From Fulvivirga ulvae (GTDB lineage: Bacteria > Bacteroidota > Bacteroidia > Cytophagales > Cyclobacteriaceae), in NCBI RefSeq assembly GCF_021389975.1, contig NZ_CP089981.1:6225501-6289500 (forward strand): DNA of 64,000 bases. Direction: 5' to 3'. The position numbers and the translations under genes are program-made. Numbering within the stretch: the first letter of the stretch is position 1; every line of letters starts with the position of its first letter. Of this stretch, positions 1 to 9,700 are shown piece by piece. A model generated the notes under the pieces. It worked only from the letters and a program-made list of their open reading frames with translations. It did no database searches and was not told the DNA's origin.

Positions 1-649
1 CGATGGATGCCAGCAGGCCCAGACCGACCATGTGCGGTGCTACCCTTGGAGAAACCATTGCCCCGGCAGCCAGGCTACCATAAGAACCGTTGGTAAATGT
101 ATAGGTGGGTTTACGGAGGGAATAAGTAGTTCCATCGGCATAGCTGCCAGTCACCTCCTGATAAGTTACTTCCATATCACCTTCGGCAGGAACTCCTAAA
201 ATGGATAATGGGTTGAGCTGGCCTCCATAATTCGGGTCGGCCAATGGCCCACCGTGGGCACTGGTGCCGGGTATACTAAGCCTGTATAGCATAGATGGGT
301 CTTTATCATCCGGGGAAAGCCGGGGGCGTCCGCGCCCATCCTTAAAATGACATGAAGAACATGACCGGGCATTAAACAACGGCCCCAGACCATCCAGGTC
401 TTCTGTAGAAGAAGGCGATGTTACCCAGTTTCTGTTAAAAAAGGAATTGCCAACAACAAATTGTAAATCCCTGTCACCCTCCAGATTCGGAGCCGGGTTG
501 CCAAATGCATTTACAGAAACATCAGAAACAGTGACGTCGCCACCGGAAAACTCTTCTCCCTCTTCTAAAGCAATATTAATATCGTCGTCCTCGCCACAAG
601 CCAAAAGCGACAAACATGATACAAACAAAAAATATTGAAGCAGTCTCAT
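1..649 (-). CDS. Di-haem oxidoreductase family (DUF1111) lipoprotein, partial
   Basis: The reading frame is open from an ATG at 649 to the window edge, so about 216 N-terminal residues are visible and the C-terminus is missing. It starts with a lipoprotein signal (lipobox LLAC, Cys18) and an acidic stretch. A c-type haem site CSSCH lies at residues 97-101 inside FNARSCSSCHFKDGRGRP, the hallmark of the di-haem 'thiol oxidoreductase' family (DUF1111). Proteins of this family are often encoded beside imelysin-like iron proteins, as here (758-1933), which suggests a role in extracytoplasmic iron or redox chemistry. The family assignment rests on the haem motif and its surroundings; the substrate is unknown. 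The second haem site would lie beyond the edge. Confidence 0.88.
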   Translation of the reverse strand, partial: MRLLQYFLFVSCLSLLACGEDDDINIALEEGEEFSGGDVTVSDVSVNAFGNPAPNLEGDRDLQFVVGNSFFNRNWVTSPSSTEDLDGLGPLFNARSCSSCHFKDGRGRPRLSPDDKDPSMLYRLSIPGTSAHGGPLADPNYGGQLNPLSILGVPAEGDMEVTYQEVTGSYADGTTYSLRKPTYTFTNGSYGSLAAGAMVSPRVAPHMVGLGLLASI

Positions 650-706
650 GAACTCTTAATAAGAAATTAAAATCAATGGGGCAAAGTCAAAGTTTTAAAC
701 AACAAA

Positions 707-730
707 GCCACCCACGGTGACATGGGTGGC
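707..730 (-). terminator. Hairpin between imelysin and di-haem oxidoreductase genes
   Basis: GCCACCCA (707-714) and TGGGTGGC (723-730) form a perfect 8-bp stem with an 8-nt loop. Read on the minus strand it lies just after the imelysin stop and is followed by a T-rich run (TTTGTTGTTT). It could be an intrinsic terminator or, because the next gene is in the same direction, an attenuator or a 3' stabiliser that lowers expression of the downstream gene. Confidence 0.6.
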
Positions 731-757
731 AAAGATATGATCTTTTACATATTAAAA

Positions 758-1933
758 CTAAATGTCGCTGGGATCCAAAGTAAAGCCGAACAAGGCCGAA
801 ACCTCTGCAACTTTATCACCCTGCTGACGAAGAAGGTCTATAGCTGTTTCGATTCTTGCGCGTCCTGCATCATTTAAAAATTCCTGGTCAAAAGGAGCCT
901 GAATATCCTCAGTAGCATCAACAGAGCTGTTCAGTAAAGTCTCCAATTCTGAGTTAAGGCTTGTATTCAGTATAGCTACCAGTGTATTAATACCGGCACC
1001 AGAAACTACCGTTCCGTCCACCCTGGTGTATGACCCGAAGTAAACATTTTTAATTCCCTGGGCATTGGTAACAATATCTCTGTGGGTGTTGTCTGAGAAA
1101 CAAGAGTGCTCATCTTCCTTACTTTTTTCATCATAAGCAACGAACATTCTTTCTCCAGCCAATTCACCTTTACTCAGTTTACCCATTCCTGCCAACATGC
1201 CTTCAAGTGAACTATCCAGATTTGCGCTGGCAGTAAATGTTGCCCGGTAAGCCCCATTAGGCGCCCATTCTGACACAAGGTATTCAAGATCATCTATCAA
1301 AAGATCGACAGCCGCTTTCAGGTAGGTACCTCTTCTTTCGCAGTTATCTCCTGTGCAATTGTCTACATCATAATCAGTAGCAGGTCTCTCTCCTCCACCG
1401 GGTCCGTCACTCAGGTCCTGACCCCAAAGTAAAAATTCAATAGCGTGATAACCAGAACTGATATTGGTTTCGCTACCAGCTTCGTTTTGGCTCGCAATCA
1501 ACTCTTTATTTATCGTTGGAAAGTTTGCTGCGTCCTGTATGATGCTGCTTGTACCGCCACCATTCACATAATCAATATAGGCTTCATCAAGCGGCCAGGC
1601 ATTGAGCTGTCCCTCAGGACCATCTTCGTCATCAATAGGTCCTCCGTAAAAACGAAATACTTCAGACTGACCATAAGGCTCGCGAGCTTCAAGCCATGCG
1701 GTTTTTGCAGCTTCAAGGTTTATTTCTGTCGGATCTGCCACCAACGCATCTATGGCAGTACTCAGATCTTCAGCCGTGCTGAGAGCATCGGAATAAGTAG
1801 CATAAACTATATTGGCATAGTTGTCAACTACGTCTTGCTTGTCGGTTGATGAAACACTGGGGCTTTCGTCATCATCACCGCAGGAAAAGAAAACAGTGGC
1901 TGCTAAGGCCACCATTAATAATTTAGATTTCAT
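758..1933 (-). CDS. Imelysin-family (IrpA/peptidase M75) lipoprotein
   Basis: The 391-residue protein has a lipoprotein signal (FFSC, Cys18) followed by an acidic DDDE linker. Imelysin hallmarks are visible: the conserved FRFYGGPIDDEDGPEGQLN region (about 94-112), LNAWPLDEAYIDYV (about 110-123), and GYHAIEFLLWGQD (161-173), which contains the GxHxxE signature. Imelysin proteins (IrpA, EfeO relatives) are outer-surface or periplasmic proteins linked to iron uptake. They resemble peptidases in name only; catalysis is not established. The next gene downstream is a di-haem oxidoreductase, the usual partner. Two palindromes upstream (1949-1971, 2010-2032) may be iron-responsive operators. Confidence 0.92.
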   Translation of the reverse strand: MKSKLLMVALAATVFFSCGDDDESPSVSSTDKQDVVDNYANIVYATYSDALSTAEDLSTAIDALVADPTEINLEAAKTAWLEAREPYGQSEVFRFYGGPIDDEDGPEGQLNAWPLDEAYIDYVNGGGTSSIIQDAANFPTINKELIASQNEAGSETNISSGYHAIEFLLWGQDLSDGPGGGERPATDYDVDNCTGDNCERRGTYLKAAVDLLIDDLEYLVSEWAPNGAYRATFTASANLDSSLEGMLAGMGKLSKGELAGERMFVAYDEKSKEDEHSCFSDNTHRDIVTNAQGIKNVYFGSYTRVDGTVVSGAGINTLVAILNTSLNSELETLLNSSVDATEDIQAPFDQEFLNDAGRARIETAIDLLRQQGDKVAEVSALFGFTLDPSDI

Positions 1934-1948
1934 ATTTTAGGTTAAGCT

Positions 1949-1971
1949 TTATTTGGAATTAATATAAATAA
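1949..1971 (-). promoter_or_regulatory. Candidate Fur-type operator, proximal copy
   Basis: A 23-bp imperfect palindrome of the form TTATTT-N11-AAATAA starts 16 bp upstream of the imelysin ATG. The left half is TTATTTGGAAT and the right half AATATAAATAA. The shape (two 11-bp halves around one central base) fits Fur-type boxes. A second copy lies at 2010-2032. The assignment to Fur is inferred from the iron-linked downstream genes. Confidence 0.45.
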
Positions 1972-2009
1972 CAAGGCAAATATATCAGGTCTGACTCTTG
2001 AGACAAACC

Positions 2010-2032
2010 TTATTTGGATTTATTTTAAATAA
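2010..2032 (-). promoter_or_regulatory. Candidate Fur-type operator, distal copy
   Basis: This is the second 23-bp element with the same outer bases and geometry (left half TTATTTGGATT, right half ATTTTAAATAA), 61 bp from the first, start to start. Both copies share TTATTTGGA and TAAATAA ends, which is unlikely to be random AT-richness alone. Together they would bracket the imelysin promoter. Confidence 0.45.
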
Positions 2033-2086
2033 AAATAAAAGATTGATGATCAGGGTTGTTGAGTCAACCGTAGTCAATCAAACGGG

Positions 2087-2361
2087 TTACGCCTTGTAAC
2101 TCCGAAGCAGCGCCGATGTTAAACCCAGCTTTACTAAGCCTGGGAGAATTAGTAAAGCTAAACAGTTGCTAACCTCATAAGCCTGACTAAAAACCAATTG
2201 ACCATGCCATACCAAAGAAACGAAGAACTGCTGATCGGGTGCCATGCACCGGCACGAGCAGCCCTGCATATAAAAATGCAGGGGTCCTTATTATTGATAT
2301 TATCACTGTCAGTACTACAGAACAGTTAAGCTTTACCAAACTTTCAAAAGTTTAGTAAAGC
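2087..2361. repeat. Hairpin-dense intergenic region with four AGCTTTACTAA-like arms
   Basis: The 418-bp gap between the DUF819 stop and the imelysin promoter holds no credible gene but several inverted repeats. AGCTTTACTAA (2127-2137) pairs perfectly with TTAGTAAAGCT (2149-2159). The same arm recurs as GCTTTACCAAACTTT (2330-2344) against AAAGTTTAGTAAAGC (2347-2361), 14 of 15 matching. CCCTGCAT (2262-2269) pairs with ATGCAGGG (2276-2283) around a 6-nt loop. CCCAG (2124-2128) can also pair with CTGGG (2140-2144), overlapping the first hairpin. The arms could be ends of a short MITE-like element or an RNA-level structure; no transposase is seen. Confidence 0.5.
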
Positions 2362-2450
2362 CGTTGTTTAGTTTTGACGGTTGCTATTTAAATGGAGGTA
2401 CCATTGACTAAACTTATAAGAATGCAGCACGATCAAAAAAACAGTAAGTT

Positions 2451-3707
2451 CTATTTAGCCGCTACCTGCATAAGGATACCACAAAGCCAGGCTCCATAGG
2501 TGCCCAACGCATAACCCAATACTGCCAGTAACACGCCGACAGGGGCCAATGCAGGATGAAAGGCCGCAGCCAAAACGGGTGCTGAGGCCGCTCCGCCAAT
2601 ATTGGCTTTACTACCCACCGCCAGGAAGAAATAAGGTGCTTTGATCAACTTGGCAATAATAATGAGCAGTGCAACATGTATGGCCATCCAGATCAGCCCA
2701 ACCAGAAAGAAGCCCGGGTTTTCGAGAATAGCAAGCACATCCATCTTCATACCAATGGTAGCGACGAGTATAAATATAAAAACGGTACCGATCCTGGAGG
2801 CTCCTGCTCCTTCGAGTTCGCGAAGTTTGGTAAAAGAGAAAATTACGCCAATAGTTGTCGATATGACTACAATCCAGAAAAACTCGGCGTCCAGACTGAA
2901 ATTTTTAAGGTAAGGTGCGTTTTCTGCAATATAAGGAGCCACAATATCAGCAATAAAATGTGAGAAACCTGTTGCTCCAAAGCCAATGGCCAAAATGATC
3001 ATCAGGTCTGCTACTGAAGGGATTTTGGCAATACTCAGGCTATAAGCTTCCATTTTATTTTTCAACTTGGTAATGGCACTGCTGTCAGCCTTTAGAAAGT
3101 TGTCGATATCATCGGCACGGCCTATTCCCAACAGCAAAGCAGCCATCCAAAGCTCGGCAACGATAACATCTACAGTAATGCTTACAGAAAAGAGACTGTC
3201 GGATGGCTGGAATAATTCATACATGGCTGCCTGATTGGCACTACCCCCAATCCAGCTTCCTGCAATTGTTGTCATACCGCGCCAAACTGCATCAGGACCT
3301 ATGCCTCCTACGAAATCAGGATCTATAGCTGAAACAATCAGTATGGCCAACGGCCCCCCTATCACTACGCCGACAGTAGCCGTAAGGAACATAACCACAG
3401 CTTTGGGGCCCAGCCTGATAATTTCTTTCAGGTCAACACTAAGTGTAAGCAGCACAAGGCAGGCGGGCAACAGATACCTGGAAGCCACAAAATAGAGCCT
3501 GGACTCTTCAGCATCTACCAGACCGAAAGTATTTAGCAATGACGGAAGGAAATAGCAAAGAAGTATGGTGGGTATAACTTTGTAAAATTTTTGCCATCCC
3601 GGGCTCTTGTTGGCTGCCGTTTTAAATACTACAGCCAGAATAGTCATTAAAATACCAAAAATAACGGCATCGTTGGTAAAAAAAGGCTTAAAATGTTCTT
3701 CTTCCAT
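2451..3707 (-). CDS. DUF819 family integral membrane protein
   Basis: This 418-residue protein has about ten or eleven hydrophobic segments across its whole length and almost no soluble domain. The conserved glycine-rich stretch MTTIAGSWIGGSANQAAM (about 165-182) and the late KANIGGAASAPVLAAAF segment are typical of DUF819 (YjcL-like) proteins. The family is distantly transporter-like and its substrate is unknown. It starts with ATG just after an AT-rich spacer and is probably transcribed alone. Confidence 0.88.
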   Translation of the reverse strand: MEEEHFKPFFTNDAVIFGILMTILAVVFKTAANKSPGWQKFYKVIPTILLCYFLPSLLNTFGLVDAEESRLYFVASRYLLPACLVLLTLSVDLKEIIRLGPKAVVMFLTATVGVVIGGPLAILIVSAIDPDFVGGIGPDAVWRGMTTIAGSWIGGSANQAAMYELFQPSDSLFSVSITVDVIVAELWMAALLLGIGRADDIDNFLKADSSAITKLKNKMEAYSLSIAKIPSVADLMIILAIGFGATGFSHFIADIVAPYIAENAPYLKNFSLDAEFFWIVVISTTIGVIFSFTKLRELEGAGASRIGTVFIFILVATIGMKMDVLAILENPGFFLVGLIWMAIHVALLIIIAKLIKAPYFFLAVGSKANIGGAASAPVLAAAFHPALAPVGVLLAVLGYALGTYGAWLCGILMQVAAK

Positions 3708-3758
3708 GGGGTATCGAAAAGTTTTTAAGATGCCAAACTAATCGATAATTGATAAGAA

Positions 3759-4397
3759 TTACAAATTCAGCTCCATTTCGCGCACCAGTGCGACCAGCTC
3801 GGCAAGCATCATTGCTGTTGCTCCCCATACCACCTTTCCGTCAATATCAAAGAATGGGGCATTTAACCGGTAGTTACCCCTTACCAGTATATCTTTTCTT
3901 TTCAGTGTTGTTTCTTTGATCAGCTCTGACAAAGGAACCTCAATGAGTGCCTTCACCTCATACGGATCAAGCGTAAAAGCAGGATATTCATCAACATAGC
4001 CTACTACCGGTGAGACACGGAAATTACTGGGTGGAATGTAGAGGTCGGTAAGCCTGCCTATTATCTGAACATCCGACTTTTGTACGCCAATCTCTTCATA
4101 GGTCTCTCGCAGGGCGGTAAATTCCAGATCAGGGTCACCCTCCTCCCATTTGCCTCCGGGAAAACTCACCTGTCCACCATGCGTTCCTCCGTAATCATGA
4201 CGCTGGGTAAGAGGCAGGTATATTTCATTACCTTTAGGATACAGCAATACCATCACACCACCCAGGCGTACATCATTCCTGTTGAGGTCAAAACGCGCTT
4301 CGGTACTCTCCTTAGGCATCATTATTCGCTGCGCTTCAGCCCCCGGCAACGGTTTAGTAAGCCTCTCCTTCAAAAGATCTATAAATTCGTAAATCAC
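3759..4397 (-). CDS. Nudix hydrolase, CoA pyrophosphatase-like
   Basis: This 212-residue protein has a Nudix box at about residues 81-105 (FPGGKWEEG then RETYEEIGV). It is preceded by LTQRHDYGGTHGGQVSFPGG, which matches the extra signature of NudL-type coenzyme A pyrophosphatases (a variant of LLTxRS..LR.H.GQVSFPGG). The likely reaction is hydrolysis of CoA or acyl-CoA to 3',5'-ADP and phosphopantetheine. The start codon is GTG at 4397 and overlaps the TGA of the upstream gene (GTGA), so the two are translationally coupled. Confidence 0.88.
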   Translation of the reverse strand: MIYEFIDLLKERLTKPLPGAEAQRIMMPKESTEARFDLNRNDVRLGGVMVLLYPKGNEIYLPLTQRHDYGGTHGGQVSFPGGKWEEGDPDLEFTALRETYEEIGVQKSDVQIIGRLTDLYIPPSNFRVSPVVGYVDEYPAFTLDPYEVKALIEVPLSELIKETTLKRKDILVRGNYRLNAPFFDIDGKVVWGATAMMLAELVALVREMELNL

Positions 4398-5458
4398 TTT
4401 TTATTAAATGCGTCTCTATTCGTTAATTCAACATATGATTTGCCCGTAACCGGCTTCCCTTTTAACGCTCCGGTCACCGAACACATTCCCTCCCAGTAAT
4501 AAAGTTTATAAAAGGCTGTAAAACCAACACCTAATTCCTGATCAGGAATACGGGCCTCTATAATAAGATCCAGATCCCGGCCGGGTACTTTCACACTCCA
4601 CCTGACAGGGTAAACAGCACCGGACCTGCCACTCTTCCAGTATTCAAGCTCTTCCAGTACTATATCACCTTCGCGCAAAGTAAATACTTTGCCATCTTTA
4701 TCATAATAACTTCCGCCAAACAGTACCCTATCATCACCAAAATGATGTAACCTGTAAAGCATGAGCTCACTTTGAGGCTCATCGAGCTGAACCGAGATCC
4801 AATCCCAGGCTACCTCCTTCTGCCAAACCCCTACACAGTTCCACTGCCTGTCGTACCACAATTCACCGGCTACTTTAATATTTTCACCTTTTATATTTAA
4901 ATGTCCTTCCGCTTTAAGCCTCGGATATGAGTAATAGCCGGCTTTAGTGTATTTACCATAGGTTTCATACCCGGTGCCATTATGTAGCAGCACTGGCTTT
5001 AACGGCTTTGTTTTTAGTTCCACTTCAACAGGTTCCTTTTTCATGTTGGCCTTAATATGGTACTCTCCCATTTTGCCCTCCAGTCTGTGAGACCTGTGCA
5101 TATCCTCTACCACGAGCCGAAGTGGTAATTCCGGTTTAAGCAGTGTATCTGATTTCTGTATTTTATAGTCATAAATAAACCTGCCACTTTCCGGATCAGT
5201 AATGGCAAAATTGGTCATCAGATAGTCGCTTTTGTTCCTTGGGTTAAAATGAAATATTACATACTCTATTCCATATTCATCTCCAGAGTCAACACCGTTA
5301 AGATGTCCGGTAAAATACCACCACTCCAGTGAATTTTTAAAATGCAGGGCTTCATCTACAGGTAAATTTGCTTTTTCATTGTAAACATCGCTGCCGTTAT
5401 AGGGGGTAAATTTGCAAGAAACCAGTACAGGCAGGCATATCAAAATAAGTTTTTTCAT
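4394..5458 (-). CDS. CrtC/AttH-like lipocalin-fold lipoprotein
   Basis: About 354 residues from the ATG at 5458 (MKKLIL...), with a lipoprotein signal ending VSC. In-frame starts at 5461 and 5473 are possible but would lengthen the signal. Early SLEWWYFTGHLNG and the later ELWYDRQWNC...AWDWISVQLD block match the carotenoid 1,2-hydratase/AttH superfamily (two lipocalin-like domains). No carotenoid genes are nearby, so hydratase activity should not be assumed; many Bacteroidota members are uncharacterised lipoproteins. It overlaps the Nudix gene by four bases. Confidence 0.78.
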   Translation of the reverse strand: MKKLILICLPVLVSCKFTPYNGSDVYNEKANLPVDEALHFKNSLEWWYFTGHLNGVDSGDEYGIEYVIFHFNPRNKSDYLMTNFAITDPESGRFIYDYKIQKSDTLLKPELPLRLVVEDMHRSHRLEGKMGEYHIKANMKKEPVEVELKTKPLKPVLLHNGTGYETYGKYTKAGYYSYPRLKAEGHLNIKGENIKVAGELWYDRQWNCVGVWQKEVAWDWISVQLDEPQSELMLYRLHHFGDDRVLFGGSYYDKDGKVFTLREGDIVLEELEYWKSGRSGAVYPVRWSVKVPGRDLDLIIEARIPDQELGVGFTAFYKLYYWEGMCSVTGALKGKPVTGKSYVELTNRDAFNKK

Positions 5459-5546
5459 CATCAGTTTAAACATCAATAAAATTAAGATGTTTGTATAATA
5501 AAATTGGTAATTTGTAATTATTATATAAGTTAAATCCTTGTTTTTA

Positions 5547-6548
5547 ATGCCCGGGCGGATATTTCAGATTGTTTTACTTATGTTAAGTGTTATTCCTGCA
5601 CTGGCTCAGGAGCCTATAGTTAATTGTACTGACTCTGTTTTCTGCGTACCCGGTGTTATAGGTTTACCACGTTCTAAAGGAATAGTTATAAAAAGGGAAA
5701 TTGTCAGGGATTATTGGATAAAATCCGAATCAGGTGGTGGAAACTCTTCTGCCGAGGTAAGAAGGAACCGCCGCTGGGAAATGAAAGTAAGGGCTCCTAT
5801 AATTTTAAAAGATGGCTTTAAAATGGCCGTAGGTGTCAAGTACTTTGTAGAAGAATTTAATTTCGAACAACCCGACAATCTTGACTATCCTTTTTATCAA
5901 AACCTGGAGAACCGATCTTTGAGAAGTATAAGAGGCGAGGTTTTTATGGTGAAACCTACCAGAACCAACAAATATTATCTGCTAAGGCTTAGCGGTGGTC
6001 TGAATGGCGATTACCAATCCGAATCGTTTGCCAAGAATGACTTTTTCAAATTTTCGATCTCTCCTTTAATTGGCTGGAAAAAAAATGATTATGTTTCCTA
6101 TGCTTTCGGTATAGCCTTCAGCTATGGTTTTGGCCGGCGCTCAATATATCCGCTTATTGCTTATAACAAATCATTTAACAACCAGTGGGGCATTGAATCC
6201 ATCCTGCCTGCCGAAGTAAAGCTGCGGTATAGTACCCTTAATCAAAAAAACTACTTTTATGCGAAGACTGAGCTGCATGGGTCCAACTACAGCATCAGGC
6301 TCGATGAAGCCAAAAATGACCTTGTATTTCTGGACAAATCTGAGATAAGGTTTCTTCTTACCTGGGAACGTGAGATCCATGACTGGCTTTGGTTTGGCAT
6401 TGAAGGTGGCCTGAGGAGCAATATCAGCTTTGACCTGTCTAACAACGCTTCTATCAATTCGGATGTCATTGTAGAAAACAAGCTAAACTCCGCCTTTGTA
6501 TACAACTTCAGCATTTTTGTAGTGCCTCCCCGGAAATTACTCAAATAA
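5547..6548 (+). CDS. Putative outer-membrane beta-barrel protein (DUF6268-like)
   Basis: A 333-residue protein from the ATG at 5547 (a TTG at 5538 is in frame). It has a cleavable signal (IVLLMLSVIPALAQ) and then alternating polar/aromatic strands such as YYLLRLSGGLNGDY, YVSYAFGIAFSYGFG and WLWFGIEGGLRSNISF, typical of an outer-membrane barrel. I place it tentatively in the DUF6268 group. It is divergent from the CrtC-like gene and precedes the orphan SusC/SusD pair after 175 bp, which is probably a separate unit. Function unknown. Confidence 0.6.
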   Translation: MPGRIFQIVLLMLSVIPALAQEPIVNCTDSVFCVPGVIGLPRSKGIVIKREIVRDYWIKSESGGGNSSAEVRRNRRWEMKVRAPIILKDGFKMAVGVKYFVEEFNFEQPDNLDYPFYQNLENRSLRSIRGEVFMVKPTRTNKYYLLRLSGGLNGDYQSESFAKNDFFKFSISPLIGWKKNDYVSYAFGIAFSYGFGRRSIYPLIAYNKSFNNQWGIESILPAEVKLRYSTLNQKNYFYAKTELHGSNYSIRLDEAKNDLVFLDKSEIRFLLTWEREIHDWLWFGIEGGLRSNISFDLSNNASINSDVIVENKLNSAFVYNFSIFVVPPRKLLK

Positions 6549-6723
6549 TAATTTTTGAGCCTAACCCTATGCAAATCAGAGCATTTTCAGAATGAAATTT
6601 TGCAAAATCCCCCATTTTACGGGATAAACCACTGAAAATTACCCCCTTTACAAGTTTATATTTCGCTTTTTAATTTATACCTTAATCAGGCAATTTTTAT
6701 GTCAAACCTAAAAACCGACAACT

Positions 6724-9700
6724 ATGAAGAAAAATTACTATTTTCTTCTGGCTGCTTGCTTGAGTTTAATGCTCTCTCAGATTGCATACAGTCAGGAAAA
6801 CACCGTCTCTGGAAGAGTGACGGAAACCAAAGGCGGTGAGCCTATTGCAGGCGTTAACGTTATCGTAAAAGGTACAACCAACGGTACCATAACTGATGGT
6901 AATGGTGAATATAGCCTTAAAGTAGATGACGGAACCTTTCTGGTCTTTTCATTTATCGGCTATAAAAATAAAGAAGCTGCGGTCACCGGCCCGCGGTTAG
7001 ATGTTAAACTTGAGGAAGATGTAACAAGCCTGGAAGAGGTGGTGATCAGTGGACTCGCCTCAAATATAAAAAGGAGTAACCTGGCAAACTCGGTAGCTTC
7101 TATCTCTGCAAAAGAGATTATTGGTACCACCACCCCTCAAACGGTGGATGGCGCTCTTTACGGTAAGTTCAAGGGAGCTAATATTGTATCGAATTCAGGG
7201 GCGCCCGGAGGTGGTATAGCCGTAAAACTACGGGGTATTACTTCTATTACCGGCAGCTCTCAGCCGTTGTTCATTGTAGACGGGGTTTATGTAGATAACT
7301 CCTCCATCGCGGCAGGACTAAATGTGGTTTCTTCTGCTGCTGCCGGTGGTAGCTCCTCAAATCAGGATAACCCGTCTAACCGGATTGCGGATATATCTCC
7401 GGAAGATATTGAAACCATCGAGATCCTTAAAGGGGCATCTGCAGCCTCTATTTACGGATCACGATCTTCTGCGGGTGTAGTGGTTATAACCACTAAAAAG
7501 GGAACACCCGGAAAAACAAAAATACGACTGGAGCAGTCCGTCGGACAAACTTCTATCCTGAACCCTCTGGGTACCAGGACATTTACAGAACAAAGAATAC
7601 GTAATACTTACTTTGCCCCTGGTGACAATGAGACTCCTCAGGAAACTGCCGAAAGGGAGGCTGCCGCAGCGGCAGAAATTTCAAGGTTCCAGAACGCCAG
7701 GGATGCAGGGCTTATCCACGACTATGAGGATGAGCTTTACGGCAACAAGGGGTTATTGCTCAACACGATGCTCAGCGCATCGGGCGGAAACGACGACACA
7801 CAGTATTACGGTTCGTTCCTTAGAAAGGATGAGGAAGGTATCGTGAAAAATACGGGATATGAAAAAACTTCAATGAGACTAAATTTTTCACATGATATTG
7901 TCGAAAATGTAAATGTGGCCCTGACTTCAAACTACGTTCTTTCTACGGCCGACCGGGGTTTCTTCAACAATGATAATTCCGGTACTACTATGGGTATTTC
8001 ATACATATCTACAAGACCATACACCCAGCTTTTCCCGGATGAGAATGGCAACTACCCGAACAACCCGGATGCGCCTTCCAACTTCCTGCAAACCAGGGAT
8101 CTCATTACCAACCGTGAAGAAGTACAAAGGTTTATAGGAAGTGCAAAACTGGAGGCCACTCTTTTTCAAAGTGACAATATGCAATTAAAATTCATCGGTT
8201 TGGCCGGTTTGGATAGCTATACTTTAAAAACCACTGCCCTGTTCCCCAGAGAGCTTCAGTTCCAACAAGGAAACAACGGTACTGGAGGTGCCTCTATACA
8301 GGGCAGGACTGTACTGGAAAACAAAAACCTACAGGCATTCCTTGTTCACAGTTACTTCCCTTCTAATAAGCTGAGTTTTATAACACAGCTTGGGGTGCTC
8401 AAACTGGATTTCAACAGGAATACAACGCTTATCACTGCTACCCAGCTTATAGGTACGCAATCCAACCTCGACCAGGCCAGTGCTATAAGTGCTGAGCAAA
8501 CTGTTCAACCTGAAGAAGACGCTGGTTTCTTCATCCAGGAGGAAGTTAACTTTGCCGATCAGATCATAGCTACTGTAGGTCTTCGGGCTGATAAATCATC
8601 CAACAATGGTGATGTAAACAAGCTCTTTTACTATCCTAAAGCCAACCTCGCATTGAATCTTCATGAATTTGGCTTTTGGGGTATTGAAGCTGTTAATTCC
8701 CTGAAACTAAGAGTAGCATACGGACAGGCCGGTAGATTTGCAACTTTTGGCTCCAAGTACACTGGCTTCGGTAGTGTAATTATAGACGGACAGGCCGGTT
8801 CTCTGATCGGCACTCAACTGGGTAACCAGGAAGTAGAACCCGAAAAGCAATCAGAAATTGAGGCTGGTTTTGACATAGGAGTTATAAACAATAGAGTATT
8901 GTTCGATTTCACATATTACAAGAAGAATGTAACAGACCTGCTCCTTAGTGCATTGGTACCTACTTCCACCGGATATACTCAACAGATCATCAATGGAGCT
9001 GAGCTGGAAAACCAGGGAATTGAAATGGGACTGAACGTACTGGCTATTGACAAGCCTGACCTGAAGTTTAACTCTTCCCTAAACTTCTGGTTCAACCGTT
9101 CGGAAGTCACAGAATTGAGAGTGCCGGCTTTCAACACAGGTGCATTCGGAGCGACACTGGGTACGCTTAGAATAGAAGAAGGGCAAAGTGCCACGCAACT
9201 TGTGGGTATAGACCCTAACAATCCTGGCGGTGTGACCAAGTGGGGTGATGCCGAGCCTGATTTCCAAATGTCGTGGAACAATTTTATCACCTGGAAAAAC
9301 TTTGAATTTTCATTTTTGTGGCACTGGAAAGAGGGAGTTGAAAACGTAAACCTGTCAACACTTCTTACTGACCTTAACGGTACCAGTCCAGACTTTGACG
9401 ATGGTGGACTTGATCCGACAGGGCAGTTACAAAACGGTCCTTACAGACTGTCTCAACTGGGTGTATCTGCTGAGCCTTTCGTAGAGGATGCTTCATATAT
9501 CCGGCTGAGAGAAGTAGGCTTGTATTACAATCTTGATGAAGACCTGCTTCTTAATGTATTCAATGGTGTATTCACTGGTGTAAGAGTTGGTTTTTCAGGC
9601 TACAACCTGTTAAACTTCTTCGACTATAACAGTTACGATCCTGAAGTATCTAACTTCGGTGGCGACGGTCTTTCAACAGGTGTTGAAGTTACGCCGTTCC

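Noticed and set aside
4394..5458. Carotenoid 1,2-hydratase (crtC) activity
   Set aside because: The fold is similar, but no carotenoid genes are nearby and a lipoprotein location does not fit that pathway.
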